Assembly: GCA_023460995.1 (NCBI GenBank)
Contig: JAEWOE010000002.1
Location: 62,001 to 126,000, forward strand
Length of the DNA: 64,000 bases
Direction: 5' to 3'
From: Bacillota bacterium
GTDB taxonomy: Bacteria; Bacillota_I; Bacilli_A; RF39; UBA660
Part shown: positions 1 to 8,862 of the stretch, piece after piece
Position numbering within the stretch: position 1 is the first letter of the stretch
How the letters are laid out: every line of letters starts with the position of its first letter
Position numbers and translations under genes: made by a program
Notes under the pieces: generated by a model
The model's input: only the letters and a program-made list of their open reading frames with translations
Told to the model about the DNA's origin: nothing
Database searches by the model: none

Positions 1-1289
1 TTATTATAAACACATTAGGATGTAAAGTTAATAGTTATGAGAGTAGTGTTATGCATGATTTACTGGTGAACGAAGGGTATATGCAGGCAAAAGAAGGCGA
101 AAAGGCTGATATAGCTATTGTTAATACCTGTACTGTAACCAATACATCTGATTCTAAATCAATGAAGGTAATAAGACATGCGATAAAAGAAAATCCTGGT
201 TGCATTTTAATAGTGACTGGCTGTTTTTCACAAGTTAATCCAGATAAACTTGAAGGAATGGAAGGCGTTTCTATAATTTTAGGAAACCATGATAAAAGTA
301 AGCTAGTAAAGTATATTAATGAATATTTAGATAAAGAAAATCAAATAACAAGTGTATATAAAATTGACGAAGTACCTTTTGAAAATATGGCTCTTAATAA
401 TTTTGATAAAACAAGAGCATTTGTTAAGATTGAAGATGGTTGTGAAAATTTTTGTTCATACTGCATAATTCCATATAGTAGGGGAAAAGTAAGAAGTAAG
501 AAGAAAGAAGATGTTATTTCTGAAGTAGAAAATCTTGTGAATTTAGGCCATAAAGAGATTGTGTTAACAGGTATTCATACTGGGCACTATGGATCAGATT
601 TAGAAGACTATGATTTCTCAGATCTTTTAGTTTTACTTTGTCAAATACAAGGGTTAGAAAGAATTCGTATTTCATCTATTGAGATTACAGAACTTAATGA
701 TAAATTTTTAAAAGTACTATCAGAAAATAAAAAAATAGTAGATCACATTCATATTCCGATTCAATCTGGTTGTGATAAAACACTGAACGAAATGAATAGA
801 AAATACAATGTAGATTATTATATTAATAAGATAGAAACAATTAGAAAAATAAGGCCTAATATTTCTATAACGACTGATCTAATAGTAGGTTTTCCAAATG
901 AAACTGAAGAAGATTTTGATATAACTTTAAATACATTAGAAAAAGTTAATTTTTCTAAGATACATGTCTTTCCTTTTTCTGTGAGAAAAGGAACAGTTGC
1001 AGAAACAATGGACAATCAAGTACCAGAAGATATTAAAAAATTAAGAGTTAGAAAAGTTCTTGAATTATCAAAAAGACTTGAGATAGATTATATGAATAAA
1101 TTTATAGGAAAAGATGTTGAATTTATTCCCGAAGTTAAAAGAAACGGTTGTTTAATAGGTCATACAGGTAATTATTTATCTGTTAAAATGGAGAGCGAAA
1201 ATGATCTTATTCATACTGCTATAAAGTGTAAAATAGAAAGTGTTAACTATCCTTATGTAATAGGTAGATTGTTTGACACAAAGGACTAA
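1..1289 (+). CDS. mtaB: tRNA t6A37 methylthiotransferase MtaB, 5' end missing
   Basis: Radical-SAM enzyme that adds a methylthio group to N6-threonylcarbamoyl-adenosine 37 of tRNAs. The frame is open from base 3 and reads IINTLGCKVNSYES, the conserved start of the UPF0004 domain, before the first internal ATG at 51, so the true start lies just outside the window and the ATG at 51 is not the start. Cys of GCKVN, NTCTVT and TGCF would bind the auxiliary Fe-S cluster. CENFCSYC (441-464) is the radical-SAM CxxxCxxC motif, followed by PYSRG and a C-terminal TRAM-like domain (about the last 60 residues). Length and motifs fit MtaB rather than MiaB, which is inferred from the TLGCKVN signature. Only a few N-terminal residues are lost. 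Confidence 0.93.
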   Translation, partial: IINTLGCKVNSYESSVMHDLLVNEGYMQAKEGEKADIAIVNTCTVTNTSDSKSMKVIRHAIKENPGCILIVTGCFSQVNPDKLEGMEGVSIILGNHDKSKLVKYINEYLDKENQITSVYKIDEVPFENMALNNFDKTRAFVKIEDGCENFCSYCIIPYSRGKVRSKKKEDVISEVENLVNLGHKEIVLTGIHTGHYGSDLEDYDFSDLLVLLCQIQGLERIRISSIEITELNDKFLKVLSENKKIVDHIHIPIQSGCDKTLNEMNRKYNVDYYINKIETIRKIRPNISITTDLIVGFPNETEEDFDITLNTLEKVNFSKIHVFPFSVRKGTVAETMDNQVPEDIKKLRVRKVLELSKRLEIDYMNKFIGKDVEFIPEVKRNGCLIGHTGNYLSVKMESENDLIHTAIKCKIESVNYPYVIGRLFDTKD

Positions 1290-1321
1290 TTATAGTATAT
1301 TAAATATAGGAGGCCAACAAG

Positions 1322-1942
1322 ATGAGTAATAAAGAAGAGTTATATGAAAGAGCACGTAAAAATAGTGTCGGAGAAGATAAAAAAGTAAGACTTGTGCAAA
1401 TGGAAAGGTCTAAATACTTTAAACATTTAAAAAACACATTTTTTGCTGGAGCCATGATTGCTATTTTAGCATCTGCAGCTCTTGCATACGGTGGACACAC
1501 TTTGTCAGAAAAATTAAGTGATGCTAAAGTTGTTAGCCAAGAAATATCTGAATATTCTAATTTGGTAAATAGTGAAACTCACAGAACAAATGATAATCAG
1601 CATTATTTTTATGACATAGGAGATATTGCTAGTAAGTTAGCAGAAGATCAAGATAATATTGATAAAGGCATATTTGGTGTTTATAAAAATATAGGTTATA
1701 ATCAAGGAAATAAGATAGAACAAATGGATGGTGTCATAGATTTTATGGCGTTTGCTAAAACTGATACTGAAAATAAAATAGAATTTGATAGTTTCAATGA
1801 TTATGTAGTTTCAAAGGGATATGTTCTTGAAAATGGTAAAGCGGATTATGAAGCATATGAAAAAGCAATGACGCAAATGATAGTAAATGAGCACAACATA
1901 GAAAAATTGCAATCACAAGTAGATGAAGTAAAGAGTAGATAG
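1322..1942 (+). CDS. Unknown membrane-anchored protein, 206 aa
   Basis: Not recognised. A clear ribosome binding site (AGGAGG at 1309-1314) precedes the ATG. The N-terminal 35 residues are charged, and one transmembrane segment follows at about 39-58 (AGAMIAILASAALAYGG), leaving about 145 residues that are acidic and probably helical on the other side. There is no cleavable signal sequence pattern. It is the first of three closely spaced genes (11- and 8-base gaps) between mtaB and recD2. The third gene product also has one membrane segment with soluble regions on both sides, so the two may act together at the membrane. Function is unknown. Confidence 0.75.
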   Translation: MSNKEELYERARKNSVGEDKKVRLVQMERSKYFKHLKNTFFAGAMIAILASAALAYGGHTLSEKLSDAKVVSQEISEYSNLVNSETHRTNDNQHYFYDIGDIASKLAEDQDNIDKGIFGVYKNIGYNQGNKIEQMDGVIDFMAFAKTDTENKIEFDSFNDYVVSKGYVLENGKADYEAYEKAMTQMIVNEHNIEKLQSQVDEVKSR

Positions 1943-1952
1943 GGGAATATAT

Positions 1953-2186
1953 ATGGAACAAGAATTAGATTTTGTTACACTAGAAGATGGTAAACAATAT
2001 GCCATCATAGATGAAATAACAGACAATGATACTACGTATGTATATTTATCTAATATTTCTGATGAAATGGACTTTTGTATTCGTAAGGTTAAAGATGAAT
2101 CAAAAGGAAAAATGTTAACTGGTTTAAAAGATGATGCTGAATTTGATCGAGCATTAATATACTTTGCTAATAAGAATAATGGGTAG
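1953..2186 (+). CDS. DUF1292 family protein, 77 aa
   Basis: Small acidic protein resembling the DUF1292 (YrzB-like) family of Bacillota: it opens with a LxDxVTLEDGKQYAIID-type strand pattern, followed by DxxTYVYLSNI and a basic CIRKVK segment. In Bacilli such genes often lie near housekeeping genes; no biochemical role is known to me. It sits 10 bases after the preceding gene and 7 before the next, so the three are very probably cotranscribed. Start is the ATG after the weak site GGGGAATAT. Family assignment rests on the overall pattern only. Confidence 0.7.
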   Translation: MEQELDFVTLEDGKQYAIIDEITDNDTTYVYLSNISDEMDFCIRKVKDESKGKMLTGLKDDAEFDRALIYFANKNNG

Positions 2187-2193
2187 GTGAATT

Positions 2194-2871
2194 ATGGGAA
2201 TAAAAGAAACAGATACATATGTAATAAAAAGACCAGACGAGCCAGCTTATAGAGTTCTTGATCATGGCAAATTTGAAAAAGATAGAAATGAGTCATTAGT
2301 TACTTATAGTAAAGATGATGTTGTCGATGTAGTTTCTAATTTAATAAATTCTAATCAATTAACTAAGGGTCATAAAATAGATAAAAAAAGCAGTATATAT
2401 GTAATATATCGTTTTGTCTATGAAGAAGAAACAATGAGTGGTAAAACTATTAAGTATGCTTACCGTGTTAAAGTTTCTAAGGCTTATTATGAAGATAATA
2501 AACCCTATACAGATAGATTAGAGGCATTAGTTAAGTCATCGCATGCTATTAGAACAGTAAACAAAGTTAAAATGCTTGCTATTGGTGTAGCTACAACTTT
2601 GGTCATGAGTGGGGCAATGGTATTAATTAATGATGCTGCTGAAAAAGAAGCTGAAATAAGAAACCAACAAACTATTGAATATGTGCAACAACTTAACGAT
2701 GAAAGAAGAGAAAATGGTATGCCTCCTATAGGAGCAGCTTATGAAGATGGAACTCCTTTTCAGGGTTCATATCAAGATTGGGTAAAATATATTTCAGGTT
2801 ATACTGATAAAGATGGAAATGTAATAGATTCAGAAGAATCTGAGCCAAAGACATATCAAAAATCTAACTAA
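2194..2871 (+). CDS. Unknown single-pass membrane protein, 225 aa
   Basis: Not recognised. The first 120 or so residues are soluble and mixed alpha/beta (basic, Tyr-rich). One hydrophobic segment lies at about 128-147 (VKMLAIGVATTLVMSGAMVL), followed by a helical, Gln/Glu-rich tail ending in acidic low-complexity residues. The ribosome binding site is TAGGTGA just before the ATG. It is the last gene of a three-gene block: a strong hairpin terminator overlaps its stop codon. Its single anchor echoes the 206-aa product two genes upstream, but no sequence similarity is obvious. Confidence 0.72.
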   Translation: MGIKETDTYVIKRPDEPAYRVLDHGKFEKDRNESLVTYSKDDVVDVVSNLINSNQLTKGHKIDKKSSIYVIYRFVYEEETMSGKTIKYAYRVKVSKAYYEDNKPYTDRLEALVKSSHAIRTVNKVKMLAIGVATTLVMSGAMVLINDAAEKEAEIRNQQTIEYVQQLNDERRENGMPPIGAAYEDGTPFQGSYQDWVKYISGYTDKDGNVIDSEESEPKTYQKSN

Positions 2872-2901
2872 AGGAAGTCCTAAAACTAGGATTTTCTTTT
2901 T
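2870..2901 (+). terminator. Rho-independent terminator
   Basis: Left arm 2870-2882 and right arm 2887-2899 pair over 13 positions (two G-U) around an AAAC loop and end in a T-rich run. It closes the mtaB-downstream block before recD2. Confidence 0.85.
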
Positions 2902-2933
2902 ATATGTGGTAATATATATAAAGGTGGTAGGAC

Positions 2934-5159
2934 ATGAAAATATACATCAAAGGTAACTTTAAAAAAACAATATTTAAATCAGATAAAGGCTATGTAATTG
3001 GTCTTTTTAGAGTGAAAAAAACTAATAATTCTGAACTAGAAGATTTTATTAATAAAACAATTACCTTTACTGGATATTTTCATGAACTTAATGAAGAAGA
3101 CATGTATATATTTTATGGTGAAAGTATGGAACATCCAAAATATGGTTTTCAATTTGTTGTATCTGAATATGAAAGAGTAAAACCTGAAGATAAGGATGGT
3201 TTGATAGAGTTTTTAGCTAGCGATTTATTTCCTGGTGTTGGTGAAAAAATGGCTGCTTCAATCGTTGATACTCTTGGACTTGATGTTCTAAATAAAATCA
3301 TAGAAGAACCAGCGGTACTTAATTTAATTCCAAAACTTACAAGTAAAAAAGCTACATCTATTTACAACAATTTAATTAAGTATAATGAGAGTAGTGCAAC
3401 TATAATTTATTTAACAGAACTTGGATTTTCAATGAAAGATGCTATGACTATCTATAATACATACAAAAATATGTCTAAGGATGTAATAGAAAAAAATATT
3501 TATTCCATAATAGATAATATAGAAGAAATACCTTTTCTTAAAGTTGATGATATTGCTATAAAACAGGGAATAAATTTAGATGACATTAATAGGGTAAAGG
3601 CAACTATAATATATGTAATTAAGAATCTTATTTTTTCTAATGGAGATACTTATTTAGAATACGGAGACATAATTAAGAATGTTGAGTTATATCTAAAAAC
3701 AGAATTAAATACTGACTTCTTTGATGATTGTTTATTTGAATTAGAAAAAGAAAATAAAATTATTAAATATGATGATCATTATTATTTAACTGACATTTGG
3801 AAAGCAGAAGATTATGTAGCAAATAAAATAATTAGATTGGCTTCTAGGGATAATAAAGAATATCCTAAATTACAAAATTATATAAATCATTTAGAAGAAA
3901 CAACAGGTATCTTTTATAATGATAAACAAAAAGAAGCTATTATTAAATCATTACAAAGTAATATTTTTATCATTACTGGTGGTCCTGGTACAGGAAAAAC
4001 AACTATTATAAAAGCAATTGTTGAACTTTATGCTGAACTTAATAAATTGGATAATGATAGACTTTCAGAAAAGCTAGCTTTACTTGCTCCAACAGGTAGA
4101 GCTAGTAAGCGTATGAGTGAATCGACTAATCTTCCAGCTAGTACTATCCACAGGTTCTTAAAATGGAATAAGGAAAACAATAAATTTGCAGTAGACGAAT
4201 TTAATCCTGATAAAAGCAATTTTATTATTATAGATGAAGTAAGTATGATAGATATTAATTTATTAGATAGCTTATTTAAAGGATTAACTGATAATATTCA
4301 AGTTATATTAGTTGGTGATTATAATCAGCTTCCTAGTGTAGGTCCAGGACAAGTTTTAAAAGATTTAATTGAAAGTGAAGTTATTGATACAGTTCATTTG
4401 GATTTACTTTATAGACAAGATGAAAATTCTTATATTAATACTCTAGCAATTGAAATAAAAGATAATGATTTATCAGAAAACTTTTTAGAAACAAGAAGTG
4501 ATTATACCTTCTTAGAGTGTAATGGTTCATCTATTAAAGAAAATTTAAAAAAATTATGTAAGCAAGTATTAGATAAAGGATATGATTATAAAAGAGTTCA
4601 GTTAATGGCGCCAATGTATCACGGAGAAAATGGCATTGATAATTTAAATATTGAATTACAAAAAATATTTAATCCATCATCAGATGATAAAAGAGAAATT
4701 ATATATGGCGATGTAACTTTTAGAGAAAATGATAAAATTTTACAATTAGTAAATATGCCTGATTTAAATGTCTTTAATGGTGATATTGGTGTTATAAAAA
4801 GCATTATATATGCAAATACTAGTAAAAGTGGTAAAAATGAAATTGATATAGATTTTGATGGTAATGTTATTAAATATTTACCTAAAGATTTTAATAAATT
4901 TAAACATGGATATATAATAAGTATTCATAAATCACAAGGTAGTGAATTTGAAATGGTTATTTTGCCAATTTGTAATAGTTATAAAAGAATGCTTTATAGA
5001 AAACTGTTATATACTGCCATAACGAGAGCAAAAAAGAAATTAATTATTTTAGGAGAGAGTTCTGCTTTTGTTTATTCAGTTAACAATGGTAACGAATATA
5101 TAAGAAAAACTTCTTTATTAGATAAGATAGCAAATATTTTGTATAATAAAAAGAAATAG
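2934..5159 (+). CDS. recD2: RecD2-type 5'-3' DNA helicase
   Basis: Superfamily 1B helicase of the RecD2/YrrC type found in bacteria with or without RecBC. 741 aa, close to the usual length. The N-terminal OB-like region (about 1-90) precedes helix-hairpin-helix repeats (about 95-200), which distinguish RecD2 from RecD. Walker A is GGPGTGKTT at 349-357, Walker B is IIDEVSM with D434/E435, then VGDYNQLPS (motif III). The C-terminal motifs HKSQGSEFE and LYTAITRAKK (motifs V/VI) are intact. RecD2 is linked to replication-fork and mismatch-repair processes in Bacillus (established for the family). Ribosome binding site AAAGGTGG precedes the ATG. Confidence 0.95.
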   Translation: MKIYIKGNFKKTIFKSDKGYVIGLFRVKKTNNSELEDFINKTITFTGYFHELNEEDMYIFYGESMEHPKYGFQFVVSEYERVKPEDKDGLIEFLASDLFPGVGEKMAASIVDTLGLDVLNKIIEEPAVLNLIPKLTSKKATSIYNNLIKYNESSATIIYLTELGFSMKDAMTIYNTYKNMSKDVIEKNIYSIIDNIEEIPFLKVDDIAIKQGINLDDINRVKATIIYVIKNLIFSNGDTYLEYGDIIKNVELYLKTELNTDFFDDCLFELEKENKIIKYDDHYYLTDIWKAEDYVANKIIRLASRDNKEYPKLQNYINHLEETTGIFYNDKQKEAIIKSLQSNIFIITGGPGTGKTTIIKAIVELYAELNKLDNDRLSEKLALLAPTGRASKRMSESTNLPASTIHRFLKWNKENNKFAVDEFNPDKSNFIIIDEVSMIDINLLDSLFKGLTDNIQVILVGDYNQLPSVGPGQVLKDLIESEVIDTVHLDLLYRQDENSYINTLAIEIKDNDLSENFLETRSDYTFLECNGSSIKENLKKLCKQVLDKGYDYKRVQLMAPMYHGENGIDNLNIELQKIFNPSSDDKREIIYGDVTFRENDKILQLVNMPDLNVFNGDIGVIKSIIYANTSKSGKNEIDIDFDGNVIKYLPKDFNKFKHGYIISIHKSQGSEFEMVILPICNSYKRMLYRKLLYTAITRAKKKLIILGESSAFVYSVNNGNEYIRKTSLLDKIANILYNKKK

Positions 5160-5219
5160 ACACATAATATTACCGTATGCATACAACCAACAAACTTTTC
5201 TAACTTGAGAGGTGATATT

Positions 5220-5366
5220 ATGAAAGTTGTTAAAGACTTAACACTCCTTGCAATAGGAGCAGCAGCCGTTGTATTATATCAAAGGTATAGTGCTGGTATG
5301 ATTCAGATGGTTACAGAATTTATAGATGATAAATACAAGTGCCATTGTGATGAGTTAGAAAATTAA
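5220..5366 (+). CDS. Small membrane protein with CxC tail, 48 aa
   Basis: Unrecognised short gene. GAGAGGTGAT lies 7-8 bases before the ATG, which supports translation. The product starts MKVVKDLTLLAIGAAAVV, a single membrane helix (about 7-20), then an amphipathic stretch and the tail KYKCHCDELEN with a Cys-His-Cys cluster that could bind metal or take part in redox chemistry. A strong terminator follows 4 bases after the stop, so it is transcribed as its own unit or as the end of the recD2 transcript. Existence as a gene is supported by the ribosome binding site, membrane helix and terminator; function is unknown. Confidence 0.7.
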   Translation: MKVVKDLTLLAIGAAAVVLYQRYSAGMIQMVTEFIDDKYKCHCDELEN

Positions 5367-5369
5367 CAG

Positions 5370-5400
5370 AAAAAAAATCCTATTTATTAGGATTTTTTTT
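5370..5400 (+). terminator. Rho-independent terminator
   Basis: A-run plus ATCCTA (5377-5382), loop TTTAT, TAGGAT (5388-5393) and eight T. The A and T runs can extend the stem to 13 bp or more. Confidence 0.9.
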
Positions 5401-5459
5401 CGTATTAAAAAGGAATATGCTTCTTTACTAAGTAACATATAGGTAAGGAGGTGATAAAC

Positions 5460-7535
5460 GTGTATTATAAATATCCATTTACAAAACAAGATGGTCTCAA
5501 AAATTGTGCTTGCGCATGTATGCAAATGATTATTAAATATTATAAAGGCTATATAAGTTTGGAAGATTTATCTAGTCACTTAAATACGGATAAAAATGGT
5601 ACAAGTGCATTTAAAATAATAGAAGTATTTAAGAGTATTGGTTTTAGTGCAGAAGGAATTAAAACATCACTTGATGAAATCAACAAAGACAATATAATAC
5701 TTCCTGCTATAGCACATGTCGTAATTGACAAAAGTTACAATCATTATATTACTATCTACCAAATAAACAACAAAAAGAAATACTTACTAATAGCCGATCC
5801 AAATACAAAAATTAAAAAAGTAACTTTTGAAGAATTTAACAAAATATGGAGTAATGTATTAATTATAACTTATCCAATAAAACCAGTAGTTAAAAATACA
5901 GAAGTTAGATTAGTTAAAGTAGTATTAAATATTATAAAAAATTATAAAACAAGTATTATAGAATTATTCTTTATGTCCTTAATATATATGATAACAACAA
6001 TATCATTTTCATTCTACTTAAAATTATTATTTGATTTAATTAGTTCACCCATTAATTATTTATTATTTATTTTTATCTTTTTTATGCTAATCTATATACT
6101 TAAAATTATAACTAATTATTTAAGAACTAAGTTACTAATATTTATAAATGAAAAAATAGATATATCTATAAATATGGATGTTTATAAGAAAGTTTTGAAC
6201 CTCCCATATCAATATTATCGTAATAGGACAACAGGTGAGATAATATCTAAAATAAGTGATTTAGAAAAAATTAGGCAACTAATAAATAATCTGATATTAA
6301 CTTTATTTATGGATTTACCTCTTACTTTTTTTTCGGCAATAGTACTTTATATTATAAATACTAAAATGTTCTTTTTATCAATAATAGTTTTAATATTTTA
6401 TGCATTAATATTTATAGTTTCAAAACATTTTTTAAGTGAAAAGACAGATGATTATTATGAAAAAAAAGCAGGCATGACATCATATATGTATGAAAGTATA
6501 AATGGTTTTGAAACAGTTAAAGGATTAAATATTGAAAATAAAGTTATTAGAAATTTTGAAGAAAAGTATGTTAGTTATTTAAAGAAAACAGTTAGTTTAG
6601 ATAATTTTATAAACAACCAAAATCTATTAAAAGAAATAGTCAGTAGCATTAGTGAAGTAATAATAATATACTATGGTATTTTATTAGTAATAAACGGGAC
6701 AATTACTTTTGGTACTTTAATAGCGTTTAATTCGATATCAATGTTTTTCTTTTCCCCTATAAGAAACATTATATCGCTTGATTTGAGCATTGAAGAAGCT
6801 AAAAAGGCAATGAAAAAAGTTTATGAGATGTTTGAAAATGATAAACCAAAACTGTTAGATAAAGAACTAGGTGGAGATATTAAAATTAGTAATTTAAGTT
6901 ACGTATATAATTACGATAATAAGGTTCTAAAGAATATTAATTTAAATATTAAAGTAGGAGAGAAAGTAGTAATAACTGGAAAAAGTGGTTCAGGTAAAAG
7001 TACGCTTTTAAAAATTATAATGAAATATTATGATGTTAAGCGTGATAAAGTAATAATAGGAAATGATGATATTAATGATATAGAGAATATTAGAAGCAGC
7101 ATTTCCTATATATCACAAAATGAAATCCTATTTACAGATAGTTTATATAATAATATAAATTTAGATAATAATGATAGTTACAAATTTATTGATATAGTTA
7201 AAGATTGCTATGTAGATGAAATTATTAAAGATAATAAGTTAGGATATAATATGATAATAGAAGAGAATGGTTTTAATATATCTGGTGGTCAAAGGCAAAG
7301 AATTATTTTAAGTAGAGTACTATTATCAAAATTCAATATCTTATTAATTGACGAGGGACTTAATCAAGTTGATGTTAACTTAGAAAGAAAAATTCTCAAA
7401 AATATTTTTGAAAGATATAGAGAAAAAACAATAATCTTTATATCTCATAGATTAGAGAATTTAGATTTATATGATCACTTAATAGAACTTGAGGATGGGG
7501 TAATAAAAAAGGACAATATTAGATGCAAAATTTAG
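5460..7535 (+). CDS. Peptidase-containing ABC exporter for GG-leader peptides (C39/LagD type)
   Basis: Cleaves double-glycine leaders and exports the mature peptide. GTG at 5460 is chosen because AAGGAGGTGA (5444-5453) sits at proper distance; GTG 5451 overlaps the ribosome binding site. Domains: N-terminal C39 cysteine protease (1-135) with Q10-type oxyanion Gln, catalytic C16, H95 and D113; six-helix membrane domain (about 155-430); ATPase domain (about 470-690) with Walker A GKSGSGKST from 507, signature SGGQRQR from 608, LLIDEG as Walker B and ISHR. The DEG in place of the usual DEA is slightly unusual but keeps the catalytic Glu. Two GG-leader peptide genes follow at 7960 and 8863, its evident substrates. 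All key residues are present, so it should be active. Confidence 0.95.
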   Translation: MYYKYPFTKQDGLKNCACACMQMIIKYYKGYISLEDLSSHLNTDKNGTSAFKIIEVFKSIGFSAEGIKTSLDEINKDNIILPAIAHVVIDKSYNHYITIYQINNKKKYLLIADPNTKIKKVTFEEFNKIWSNVLIITYPIKPVVKNTEVRLVKVVLNIIKNYKTSIIELFFMSLIYMITTISFSFYLKLLFDLISSPINYLLFIFIFFMLIYILKIITNYLRTKLLIFINEKIDISINMDVYKKVLNLPYQYYRNRTTGEIISKISDLEKIRQLINNLILTLFMDLPLTFFSAIVLYIINTKMFFLSIIVLIFYALIFIVSKHFLSEKTDDYYEKKAGMTSYMYESINGFETVKGLNIENKVIRNFEEKYVSYLKKTVSLDNFINNQNLLKEIVSSISEVIIIYYGILLVINGTITFGTLIAFNSISMFFFSPIRNIISLDLSIEEAKKAMKKVYEMFENDKPKLLDKELGGDIKISNLSYVYNYDNKVLKNINLNIKVGEKVVITGKSGSGKSTLLKIIMKYYDVKRDKVIIGNDDINDIENIRSSISYISQNEILFTDSLYNNINLDNNDSYKFIDIVKDCYVDEIIKDNKLGYNMIIEENGFNISGGQRQRIILSRVLLSKFNILLIDEGLNQVDVNLERKILKNIFERYREKTIIFISHRLENLDLYDHLIELEDGVIKKDNIRCKI

Positions 7536-7963
7536 ATATATATAATAATAGTGAAATAATTTTACAGCGCAAAGAAAGTAAAATATATAAAGTATTTATA
7601 ATGTTAGTATCAATTTTCGCGTTATTAACTTTATTATTAGTTACTCTATATAAGTATGATAGGACATTTAAAATAAAAAGTTTGGTCAAAGATAATAAGG
7701 TAAATTTAACAGTCTCAGAAGATAATTTAAAACTATTAAGTGATAAGTCTATATTGATAAATAAAAAACAATACCAAGTTAACATAGAGAGTATTAGTGA
7801 AGTGATTTATGACACTAATTATAATGAATATTATCAAGTTATTATAAACATAGATAATTATGAATTAGTGGAAAATGAAATTATTGATATATTTATAGTA
7901 CTTGGCAAAACAAATTTTTACAATATGATAAAAGAAAAAATAAGGGACGGTATGCAACAATGA
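7523..7963 (+). CDS. Single-pass bacteriocin-export accessory protein, 146 aa
   Basis: Starts inside the transporter gene (13-base overlap) and ends overlapping the next start by ATGA, so it is translationally coupled on both sides. It has a short cytoplasmic N-terminus, a membrane segment at about 26-44 (FIMLVSIFALLTLLLVTLY) and an extracytoplasmic beta-rich domain of about 100 residues. Position and topology fit a very short HlyD/LagE-like adaptor, but the coiled-coil and lipoyl-like halves of ordinary HlyD proteins are absent, so the assignment is by context. An immunity function is the main alternative. Confidence 0.7.
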   Translation: MQNLDIYNNSEIILQRKESKIYKVFIMLVSIFALLTLLLVTLYKYDRTFKIKSLVKDNKVNLTVSEDNLKLLSDKSILINKKQYQVNIESISEVIYDTNYNEYYQVIINIDNYELVENEIIDIFIVLGKTNFYNMIKEKIRDGMQQ

Positions 7964-8100
7964 ATTTAACAGAAAAAGAATTAAGACAAATTAAAGGTGG
8001 TAGTATTAGTCTAGGAGCAGGCTTACTGATTATAGCAGGAATCGTTTTTATAGTCGGTGTGATAGACGGGTACGTTAGACCATTAAGATGTAATAAATAG
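7960..8100 (+). CDS. Double-glycine leader bacteriocin-like peptide 1, 46 aa
   Basis: Overlaps the preceding stop by four bases (ATGA). Leader MNLTEKELRQIKGG carries the C39-type pattern (E-L at -8/-7, Ile at -4, GG at -2/-1). The predicted mature peptide is 32 residues, starting SISLGAGLLIIAG: a Gly-rich hydrophobic helix followed by a charged end, DGYVRPLRCNK, with the only Cys. The exporter at 5460 would cleave after GG. The hydrophobic Gly-containing helix fits a pore-forming class II bacteriocin; a signalling role is possible, but no sensor kinase lies nearby. The leader is seen directly; the activity is inferred. Confidence 0.82.
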   Translation: MNLTEKELRQIKGGSISLGAGLLIIAGIVFIVGVIDGYVRPLRCNK

Positions 8101-8168
8101 TAAGGAGAAATATATCTAAGGTAATAGTCATTAATTAAAAGTATTTAGAAATTAAAGGTAGATTCTAA

Positions 8169-8198
8169 TTGAGTTAGAGAAAAATAGTATGATATAAT
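8169..8198 (+). promoter_or_regulatory. Promoter for the 2H phosphoesterase gene
   Basis: TTGAGT (8169-8174), 18-base spacer, TATAAT (8193-8198), 27 bases before the ATG at 8225. It lets the downstream genes be transcribed apart from the exporter. Confidence 0.65.
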
Positions 8199-8224
8199 TG
8201 AATTAATCGAGAGGAAGATGTTAG

Positions 8225-8806
8225 ATGTATATATGGGTATCTGTTTTGTTTGGCAAAGATTTTGAAACAAATATTAGAAATCAAGTTATAGAAATAGGAG
8301 AAAAAAATAATTTAGACCCTGTTGCTTTTGGGCTGCCACAACATATATCCCTAAAAATATCTTTTTCTTGCAGTGAATCTAGTGTGAATGATGTAGTTGA
8401 TTATTTAGCAGGATACTTACAAGAGATTGAACAATTCATAGTTGAAATCGATAATATTGAGTTAGTAGCAGGAAATAATAATATTATTTGGTTCAATATA
8501 TTGGAAAATAAAATTCTAAGAGAATTACATAACAATATAAATGAAGAATTGCTAAGAAGATTTAATATAAAATTTCACGAATTTGATGGAAATAAATTTA
8601 AATTTCATTCTACTCTATTTATAGATGATAAGAATATTAATGTAGATAACTACGAAAAAGCTTTTGAAGAGTTACAATCAATTTCATTTGATAAAATACA
8701 AAATATTGAAGGAGCATGTATTGGAATTTCAAAGAGTGGAAAAATGGGAACTTTTAATGTTAGGAAATTTATAGAATTTAAAAATAAAAAAATACTTATG
8801 AAATGA
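8225..8806 (+). CDS. 2H phosphoesterase / 2'-5' RNA ligase-like protein
   Basis: 193 aa with the two His-x-Ser/Thr motifs that define the 2H superfamily: H40-I-S42 (QHISLKISF) and H128-S-T130 (FKFHSTLFID), about 88 residues apart as usual. Members hydrolyse cyclic phosphodiesters or ligate RNA ends; substrate cannot be told from sequence. GAGGAAG precedes the ATG and a promoter lies at 8169-8198. It is placed between the two GG-peptide genes but has no known role in bacteriocin systems, so it may be an unrelated passenger. Both catalytic motifs are intact. Confidence 0.85.
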   Translation: MYIWVSVLFGKDFETNIRNQVIEIGEKNNLDPVAFGLPQHISLKISFSCSESSVNDVVDYLAGYLQEIEQFIVEIDNIELVAGNNNIIWFNILENKILRELHNNINEELLRRFNIKFHEFDGNKFKFHSTLFIDDKNINVDNYEKAFEELQSISFDKIQNIEGACIGISKSGKMGTFNVRKFIEFKNKKILMK

Positions 8807-8862
8807 TAGTTATTTTGAAGATATGTCAGACCACTTAAGTGTAATCGTTAGGAGGAAATGCA

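Noticed and set aside
8101..8130. AAGGAG ribosome binding site after peptide 1 without a gene
   Set aside because: No ATG, GTG or TTG with an open frame follows at proper spacing; stop codons come early. Possibly a decayed gene, but nothing to annotate.
8832..8841. Palindrome CACTTAAGTG before peptide 2
   Set aside because: Only 10 bases long and AT-rich genomes give such palindromes often; no second copy at a matching position.
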